From positions 1 through 18,164 of the forward strand of contig JAKONM010000187.1 in assembly GCA_022701925.1 (NCBI GenBank): 18,164 nucleotides of DNA, read 5' to 3'. Of the stretch, positions 13,664 to 18,164 are shown one piece after another. A model generated the notes under the pieces. It saw only the letters and a list, made by a program, of their open reading frames with translations. It had not been told where the DNA came from and searched no databases. The stretch is from Microbacteriaceae bacterium. Lineage in GTDB: Bacteria; Actinomycetota; Actinomycetes; Actinomycetales; Microbacteriaceae. Position numbers and translations under genes: made by a program. Positions within the stretch are counted from its first letter, which is position 1. Each line of letters starts with the position of its first letter.

Positions 13664-15211
13664 GTGGGGCCTGGACCGACGCGGAGGGCCGTGCTCGCCG
13701 GCGGCGCCGGGCTCGGCGCGGCCGGGCTGCTCGCCGCCTGCACCCCCGCCGCGGCGACCCCGCCCGCGCCGCTCCCCTCCGGATCGACCTCCGCGGCCCC
13801 GCCCGCGGCGAGCGCCTCCGCCGCCGCCGGGCCGCGCTCCTGGGACGAGCTGGCCGCGTCGGTCGAGGGCGCGGTGCTGCGGCCGGGCTCCGCCGGCTGG
13901 GACGCGGCCCGCGTGCTGCGCGATCCCCGGTTCGACGACGCGGACCCGCTCGGCATCCTGCGGGTCGCCGGCGCAGCGGACGTCGTCGCGGGGCTCGCCT
14001 TCGCCCGCGCCACCCGGACGCCGGTGGCGCTCCGCTCCGGCGGGCACTCCTACACGGGATGGTCCGCGGGCGGGGCGCCGGGCACGGGCGTGCCGCGGTC
14101 GCTGGTGATCAGCACCGCGGGTCTCGACGCGGTCGAGCCGTCCGCCGACGGATCGACGGTGCGGATCGGGCCGGGTGCCCGCCTGCTCGACGTGTACGAC
14201 CGGCTCGCCGCGGCCGGGAGGGCCATCGGCGGCGGCTCGTGCGCCACCGTCGGCATCGGCGGGCTGACGCTCGGCGGCGGGCTGGGCGTCCTGGTGCGCT
14301 CGTTCGGGCTCACCTGCGACCAGCTGACGGGCGCGACCCTGGTCACCGCGGACGGCCGGGTGCACGAGATCTCGGCGGACCGCGAGCCCGACCTGTTCTG
14401 GGCCTGCCGGGGCGGCGGCGGCGGCACGCTGGGCGCGGTCACGTCGCTGACCTTCGCGACACGACCCGCCCCCGACGTGCTGCTGTTCCAGGTGGCGTTC
14501 CCCTGGTCGGCGGCCGCGGCGGTCGTGGCGGCGTGGCAGCGGTGGGCGCCGGACGCCGACCGCCGGCTGTGGTCCTCGCTGAAGCTGCTCGGCGGCGCTC
14601 GGCACCCCTCCGGCCCCTCGGTCACCGTGTCCGGCACCTGGACCGGGCCGAGGAGCGGCGCCGACGCCTCCGTGGACGGCTTCGTGCGGGACGTCGGGGC
14701 CGCGCCGCTGTCGCACACCGCGGTGCAGGTCGGCTACGGCGACGCGATGCGGCGGCTGGCCGGGAACGGCGCGCGGGTCTCGGAGTCGGCCACCTCCTCG
14801 ATCGCCTCCCGGCCGCTCGCCGCGGCGCAGATCCGCGTCCTGGTCCAGCGGGTCGAACAGGCCTCGGGCGTGAGCGGGATGACGGAGGGCGGCGTCGCGC
14901 TCGACGCCCTCGGCGGCGCGGTCGCGGACCCGGGGGCGACGGACACCGCCTTCCCGTGGCGCTCGGCGCTGGCCACCGCGCAGTACACCGCCACCTTCGC
15001 GGGCGGCGCGGACCCCTCCCCCTTCGACTCGTACGTGCGCGGCTTCCGGGCGGCGATGCAGCCGGCGTGGGGCACGGCCGCCTACGCGAACTACTGCGAC
15101 GCGGCGATCACCGACCCGTCGGCCTACTTCGGCGACAACACCCCGCGCCTGCGCGCGATCGCCCGCGCCGCCGACCCGCAGGGCCTGTTCGCCCAGCCGC
15201 ACTGGGTGTGA
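13664..15211 (+). CDS. Tat-exported lipoprotein FAD-binding oxidoreductase (BBE-like, predicted bicovalent FAD)
   Basis: A 515-residue secreted flavoprotein oxidase of the berberine-bridge-enzyme/PCMH type. The N-terminus is a Tat signal with twin arginines at 7-8, a short hydrophobic stretch and a lipobox LAAC ending at Cys26, so it should be anchored outside the membrane. A Pro/Ala/Ser linker (about 27-56) precedes the FAD domain. His128 in RSGGHSY and Cys193 in GGSCATVGIGG match the two residues that bind FAD covalently. The C-terminal YANYCD segment is typical of the BBE domain. The GTG at 13664 has AAGGAG five bases upstream and gives a standard signal peptide; an ATG at 13616 would add 16 residues. 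The substrate is unknown. The kinase-like gene follows after ten bases. Confidence 0.9.
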   Translation: MGPGPTRRAVLAGGAGLGAAGLLAACTPAAATPPAPLPSGSTSAAPPAASASAAAGPRSWDELAASVEGAVLRPGSAGWDAARVLRDPRFDDADPLGILRVAGAADVVAGLAFARATRTPVALRSGGHSYTGWSAGGAPGTGVPRSLVISTAGLDAVEPSADGSTVRIGPGARLLDVYDRLAAAGRAIGGGSCATVGIGGLTLGGGLGVLVRSFGLTCDQLTGATLVTADGRVHEISADREPDLFWACRGGGGGTLGAVTSLTFATRPAPDVLLFQVAFPWSAAAAVVAAWQRWAPDADRRLWSSLKLLGGARHPSGPSVTVSGTWTGPRSGADASVDGFVRDVGAAPLSHTAVQVGYGDAMRRLAGNGARVSESATSSIASRPLAAAQIRVLVQRVEQASGVSGMTEGGVALDALGGAVADPGATDTAFPWRSALATAQYTATFAGGADPSPFDSYVRGFRAAMQPAWGTAAYANYCDAAITDPSAYFGDNTPRLRAIARAADPQGLFAQPHWV

Positions 15212-15221
15212 GGGAGGAGCC

Positions 15222-15857
15222 GTGGAGGACGACGACCGCACGCCCCGGGAGCCGCGGTTCGACGGCTGCGTCGCCCTCCTGCTCGGGCCGCCCGGCACCG
15301 GCAAGCGGACCGTCGGCGGACGCCTGGCCGCGCTGCTCGGCGGCGTGCTGGTCGACAACGCGCTGGTCAACCGGCCGCTGCTCGAGCTGCTGCAGTGGGA
15401 CGGGGTCGCGCCGCTGCCCGCGGGCTTCTGGGAGCGCGTGGCGCCGATCCGCGAGGCCGTCATGAGCACGATCGAGGACCTGGGACCGCCGAACACCAGC
15501 TACGTGTTCACGAACGCGCTGGAGGAGGGGCCGGACGCCGCCGCGGCCGTCGACCGCCTGCGCGGCCTGGCGCGCCGGCGCGGCGCGCTGTTCCTGCCGG
15601 TGGTGCTGACCTGCGACCTCGACGTGCAGGTCGGCCGCATCGCCAATCCGGACCGGATCGCGCTGCGCAAGGGCGCGGACCCGGAGGGCTACCGGCGGTT
15701 CACCCTGGAGGTGCCGCTGCACGAGCCGGAGGACGCGGTGCGCATCGACACGACCAGCACGCCGCCGGAGGAGCACGCGGCAGGGCTGCTCGCGCTGCTC
15801 CGGAGCCGGGGCCTGCGCGCCGGGGACGGTCTTCCCGCCGGGGTCGCGTCGTCCTAG
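15222..15857 (+). CDS. Small P-loop NTPase, kinase-like
   Basis: A 211-residue cytoplasmic protein with a clear Walker A motif GPPGTGKRT at residues 22-30. A VLVDNALVNRPLLELL segment follows, and a VVLTCDLDVQVGRI strand-helix with several basic residues after it could be the lid region. The size and layout resemble shikimate/gluconate kinases and related phosphotransferases of small substrates, but I cannot place the substrate. The GTG start is preceded by GGGAGGAG. The gene lies ten bases after the flavoenzyme gene and its TAG stop is ten bases before DUF2277, so the three probably share a transcript. Part of its stop also forms a possible -10 box for the next gene. Confidence 0.8.
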   Translation: MEDDDRTPREPRFDGCVALLLGPPGTGKRTVGGRLAALLGGVLVDNALVNRPLLELLQWDGVAPLPAGFWERVAPIREAVMSTIEDLGPPNTSYVFTNALEEGPDAAAAVDRLRGLARRRGALFLPVVLTCDLDVQVGRIANPDRIALRKGADPEGYRRFTLEVPLHEPEDAVRIDTTSTPPEEHAAGLLALLRSRGLRAGDGLPAGVASS

Positions 15858-15860
15858 GGT
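15855..15860 (+). promoter_or_regulatory. Candidate internal -10 box for DUF2277 (leaderless)
   Basis: TAGGGT matches TANNNT, overlaps the TAG stop of the kinase-like gene, and is separated by seven bases from the ATG at 15868. That would allow an extra leaderless transcript. No Shine-Dalgarno precedes this ATG. Confidence 0.4.
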
Positions 15861-15867
15861 CGCGGCC

Positions 15868-16338
15868 ATGTGCAGGAACATCCGCTGCCTCCACGACTTC
15901 GAGCCGGCGACCACGGACGAGGAGGTGCGGGAGGCCGCGCTGCAGGTCGTCCGCAAGGTCAGCGGGTCCACGCACCCCTCCCGCGCGAACGCGCCGGCGT
16001 TCGACGAGGCGATCGACGAGATCGCGCAGGCGACCCGCCGCATGCTCGACCGGCTGGTGCCCGCAGCGCCGCCGAAGAGCCGCGAGCTGGAGGCGATCAA
16101 AGGCCGCAAGCGGCACGAGGACCGCATGGAGCGCGAGGTGCGCGTGCGCACCGCGGCCCGGGGAACCCCCTGGTCGGAGCGCGGTGAGGGCGGGGTGCGC
16201 GCCGCTCAGACGGGGCCGGGCGCGTCGAGCCGCACCGCGGCGGACGCGGCCACGTCGAACAGGCGGGACCGCACGTCGACCGCGGCGTCCCAGCCGCGGT
16301 GGTCCCACTCGCTGCCCGCCACGCTGTCCCCGGCGTAG
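15868..16338 (+). CDS. DUF2277 family protein with an abnormal C-terminal extension
   Basis: The first ~85 residues (MCRNIRCLHDFEPATTDEEV, then VVRKVSGSTHPSRAN and RRMLDRLV...APPKSRELEA) are a full DUF2277 domain, a small family of unknown function with conserved Met-Cys-Arg-Asn-Ile at the start. Family members are usually under about 100 residues. Here the frame continues to 156 residues, and the last ~44 are low-complexity and antisense to the 3' end of the convergent nucleoside phosphorylase gene (overlap 16206-16338). A shift of frame around the GGGGAACCCCC tract (16160-16170) would instead end the protein at a TGA at 16185-16187, before the overlap. The tail is therefore either a natural readthrough extension or the result of a frameshift. 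Confidence 0.82.
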   Translation: MCRNIRCLHDFEPATTDEEVREAALQVVRKVSGSTHPSRANAPAFDEAIDEIAQATRRMLDRLVPAAPPKSRELEAIKGRKRHEDRMEREVRVRTAARGTPWSERGEGGVRAAQTGPGASSRTAADAATSNRRDRTSTAASQPRWSHSLPATLSPA

Positions 16339-17009
16339 AGCAGCACCCCGAGCCGCACCCCGCGGAAACGCGCCGCCGCGATGAGCGCGGCGGCCTCCAT
16401 CTCGACCAGCAGGCAGTCCTCCCCGACCCTGCGGGCGATGCGGGCGGGAGCTTCGCGGTAGAAGGCGTCGGTCGTCCAGACGCGGCCGACCAGGTGGTCG
16501 ACGCCGCGCTCGTCGAGCGCCTGCGTCACGGCGAGGACGCCGGCCGGATCGGCGTCGATGATGCGGCCGGGCGCGGCGTAGTGGAAGGAGGCGCCCTCGT
16601 CCCGCACCGCGCTGCCCACCACGACGGGATGCCCCAGCACGAGGTCGGGCAGCAGGGCACCCGCTCCCCCGACCGCCACGAAGGAGCGCCCGCCCGTCGC
16701 GACGACCTCCTCGAAGAAGCCGACCGCCAGCGGCGCCCCGACGCCCGGATGGAACACGGCCACGCGGGTCGAGCCGTGCACGACCGAGTACAGCGCGTGC
16801 TCGCCGTGCGCTGCGCGCAGCACGCCCAGCAGCACCGTGTCCGGCCGCTGCGCGAGCCGCTCGATCACCTCGGCGAAGAAGCAGACCACGACCGCCGTCG
16901 GCATACCGCCCGACAGGTCGACCGCGTGGGGGGCGATGAGGCCCGGCTCCGCCAGGTCGTCCTCGACCAGCGGGAGGCTCGCTCGATCCGGCTGCACGGG
17001 CCCGATCAT
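16206..17009 (-). CDS. Nucleoside phosphorylase (PNP/UDP family)
   Basis: A 267-residue cytoplasmic enzyme expected to split a nucleoside with phosphate into base and (deoxy)ribose-1-phosphate. The glycine-rich HPGVGAPLAVGFFEEVVATGG and AVGGAGAL segments match the phosphate and ribose binding core. LLVEMEAAALIAAA is the conserved ribose-binding EMEAA motif of uridine-phosphorylase-type trimers and hexamers. Whether the base is a purine or pyrimidine cannot be told. The ATG at 17009 has GAGG five to nine bases upstream. It is 44 bases downstream of the DedA gene on the same strand, so it may be co-transcribed. Its 3' end overlaps the extended DUF2277 frame. Confidence 0.87.
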   Translation of the reverse strand: MIGPVQPDRASLPLVEDDLAEPGLIAPHAVDLSGGMPTAVVVCFFAEVIERLAQRPDTVLLGVLRAAHGEHALYSVVHGSTRVAVFHPGVGAPLAVGFFEEVVATGGRSFVAVGGAGALLPDLVLGHPVVVGSAVRDEGASFHYAAPGRIIDADPAGVLAVTQALDERGVDHLVGRVWTTDAFYREAPARIARRVGEDCLLVEMEAAALIAAARFRGVRLGVLLYAGDSVAGSEWDHRGWDAAVDVRSRLFDVAASAAVRLDAPGPV

Positions 17010-17053
17010 GCCCGCCTCGCGGCAGCGGCGCGCCCGAGGGACGTCGGTGGCGC

Positions 17054-17662
17054 CTACCCGGCCTCCACAGCCCGCTTCGCGCGGGACCGCTTGCGCAGCT
17101 GCCCGATCACGACGGGGGCGACGGAGATCAGGACCACGACGGCCAGCAGCACCTCGAGGTTGTCGGTGATGAAGGGCACACCGCTCAGCAGCGAGCCGAT
17201 CACGGTCACGCCGACCGCCCACAGGAAGGCGCCCATCAGGTTCCAGGGCAGGAAGCGGCGGTACGGGTACCGCGCGCTGCCGGCCGCGAGCGGCACGTAG
17301 GTGCGGACCACCGGCACGAAGCGGCCGAGCACCAGCGCCCGGCCGCCGTAGCGCTCGAAGAACGCCTCCGTCTCCCGCAGGCGCGAGGTCTTCAGCACGC
17401 GCGCGTCGTCCCTGAACAGCCGGGACCCGAAGCGCGAGCCCAGCAGGTAGCCGACCTGGTCGCCCAGGGCGGCGGCCGTGAAGCCGACCGCGGCGATCAG
17501 GGGCACGGTCAGCCCCAGCTGCTGGTGCGCGAGGCCCGCGGTCACCAGCAGCGAGTCGCCGGGGAGGAAGGGGAAGAGCAGCCCCGACTCGATGAAGACG
17601 AACAGGGCGACGACGCCGAGCGCCCAGGGGCCGGCACCGGTGAGGAGGGACTGCACATCCAT
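17054..17662 (-). CDS. DedA family (VTT/SNARE-associated) membrane protein
   Basis: A 202-residue polytopic inner-membrane protein. DedA proteins are implicated in lipid carrier or phospholipid translocation and membrane homeostasis. The diagnostic ESGLLFPFLPGDSLL segment (about residues 25-39) and the later GRFVPVVRTYVPLAAGSARYPYRRFLPWN segment with its re-entrant arginines are both present, followed by two hydrophobic helices and a basic KRSRAKR tail. ATG at 17662 is chosen because the protein then starts just before the first helix. No Shine-Dalgarno is visible, and a GAGCAT box six bases upstream would fit a leaderless start. It is divergent from the COG4705-type gene across the mirror repeat. 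Confidence 0.9.
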   Translation of the reverse strand: MDVQSLLTGAGPWALGVVALFVFIESGLLFPFLPGDSLLVTAGLAHQQLGLTVPLIAAVGFTAAALGDQVGYLLGSRFGSRLFRDDARVLKTSRLRETEAFFERYGGRALVLGRFVPVVRTYVPLAAGSARYPYRRFLPWNLMGAFLWAVGVTVIGSLLSGVPFITDNLEVLLAVVVLISVAPVVIGQLRKRSRAKRAVEAG

Positions 17663-17687
17663 GGCGCCATGCTCGCCGCACGACGCG

Positions 17688-17736
17688 GAGGAACCGCCAA
17701 GAAGCCGCGGGCGCGGCGTCTTGGCGGTTCCTTGGC
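17688..17736. promoter_or_regulatory. 13-bp mirror element shared by two divergent promoters
   Basis: CTTGGCGGTTCCT is found at 17720-17732 on the plus strand and at 17689-17701 on the minus strand, separated by 18 bases. The plus-strand copy continues to a second CTTGG at 17731, an 11-base direct repeat. The outer ends lie 26 and 27 bases from the dedA and COG4705 start codons, at the -28 to -40 position of each predicted promoter. The same arms could also form a hairpin, but the position favours a DNA-binding site. Confidence 0.65.
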
Positions 17737-17759
17737 CCCGCTGCAGCACGATCCGAGCC

Positions 17760-18164
17760 ATGACCGCCGCCCCCGCCGTCGTCCCCCTGCGCGCCACCGC
17801 TCCCCTGCGGGTCCCGAGCCCGGGAGCCGGCTTCTGGGCGATGAAGGTGCTGACGACGGGCATGGGCGAGACCGCCTCCGACTTCCTGGTGCGACGCCTG
17901 TCGCCCGAGGTCGCGGTGCCGGCGGCGCTGCTGGTGCTGGTCGTCGCGCTGGCGGTGCAGCTGCGGGCCGGGCGGTACCGGCCCGCGCGCTACTGGAGCG
18001 CCGTCCTGATGGTGAGCGTGTTCGGGACGATGGCCGCGGACGTGCTGCACGTCGGGATCGGCGTGCCCTACGCGGCCGGCACGGCGGCCTTCGCGGCGGT
18101 GCTCGCGGTGGTCTTCATCGCCTGGCGACGCACGGAGGGGACGCTGTCGGTGCACGCCGTCACC
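17760..18164 (+). CDS. COG4705-type integral membrane protein (3' truncated)
   Basis: The frame is open from the ATG at 17760 to the window end (135 codons), so the gene continues outside. After an Ala/Pro-rich N-terminus comes FWAMKVLTTGMGETASDFLVRRL, which I recognise as the start of the repeat in COG4705 membrane-anchored proteins. Transmembrane segments (AALLVLVVALAVQL) follow, then VFGTMAADVLHVGIGVPY and a third hydrophobic helix. The biological role of this family is not established. There is no Shine-Dalgarno; a weak CACGAT box seven bases before the ATG would give a leaderless mRNA. Divergence from dedA across a shared repeat suggests joint control of two membrane proteins. Confidence 0.85.
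   Translation, partial: MTAAPAVVPLRATAPLRVPSPGAGFWAMKVLTTGMGETASDFLVRRLSPEVAVPAALLVLVVALAVQLRAGRYRPARYWSAVLMVSVFGTMAADVLHVGIGVPYAAGTAAFAAVLAVVFIAWRRTEGTLSVHAVT

Noticed and set aside
17690..17731. Arms of the dedA/COG4705 mirror repeat considered as a transcription terminator
   Set aside because: It lies between two divergent start codons, where no transcript needs to end; a DNA site fits better.

Overview
The window is very GC-rich chromosomal DNA, with most codons ending in G or C and frequent GTG starts. Together with GAF-ANTAR regulators, a CmtR-type metal sensor, a two-subunit CrcB pair, DUF2277, a tRNA lacking an encoded CCA and TANNNT -10 boxes, this points to an actinobacterium (Actinomycetota). 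A Micrococcales-like genome is my guess, but the genus cannot be fixed from this sequence. I see no insertion sequence, prophage, CRISPR array or plasmid function.

Left part (1-6000). The 3' end of an FGGY sugar kinase gene is translationally coupled to a HAD-IIA sugar-phosphatase-like gene. Next comes the lipoate operon lipB-lipA followed by a hotdog acyl-CoA thioesterase. It converges, through a strong 19-bp hairpin, on a conserved actinobacterial protein and an FMN-dependent azoreductase-like oxidoreductase on the minus strand. A 49-residue orphan protein follows.

Middle part (6000-11000). A minus-strand regulatory operon encodes an AraC-type activator and two GAF-ANTAR proteins (predicted RNA-binding antiterminators) with coupled or very close junctions. 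A tRNA-Lys(TTT) gene follows. Next is an ion-defence section: a CDF metal exporter with its CmtR-like ArsR sensor on the minus strand, divergent from a fluoride riboswitch that leads a pair of crcB fluoride-channel genes. The riboswitch appears to hide the first crcB Shine-Dalgarno sequence by direct pairing.

Right part (11000-18164). katG (catalase-peroxidase, minus strand) is divergent from a three-gene plus-strand cluster: a Tat-exported lipoprotein flavoenzyme of the BBE type with predicted bicovalent FAD, a small P-loop kinase-like protein, and DUF2277. The DUF2277 reading frame runs into the 3' end of a convergent nucleoside phosphorylase gene. The phosphorylase lies downstream of a DedA-family membrane protein gene. 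DedA is divergent from a COG4705-type membrane protein gene cut by the window end. A 13-bp inverted repeat sits at nearly the same distance from both of these start codons.

The most interesting non-coding signals are the riboswitch expression platform, the mirror element between dedA and COG4705, competing GGGTCGC/GCGACCC repeats upstream of the flavoenzyme, and several -10 boxes placed to give leaderless transcripts. Most coding genes belong to known families. I did not find a clearly new multi-gene system, although the AraC + 2x GAF-ANTAR operon is the best candidate for an undescribed regulatory unit.
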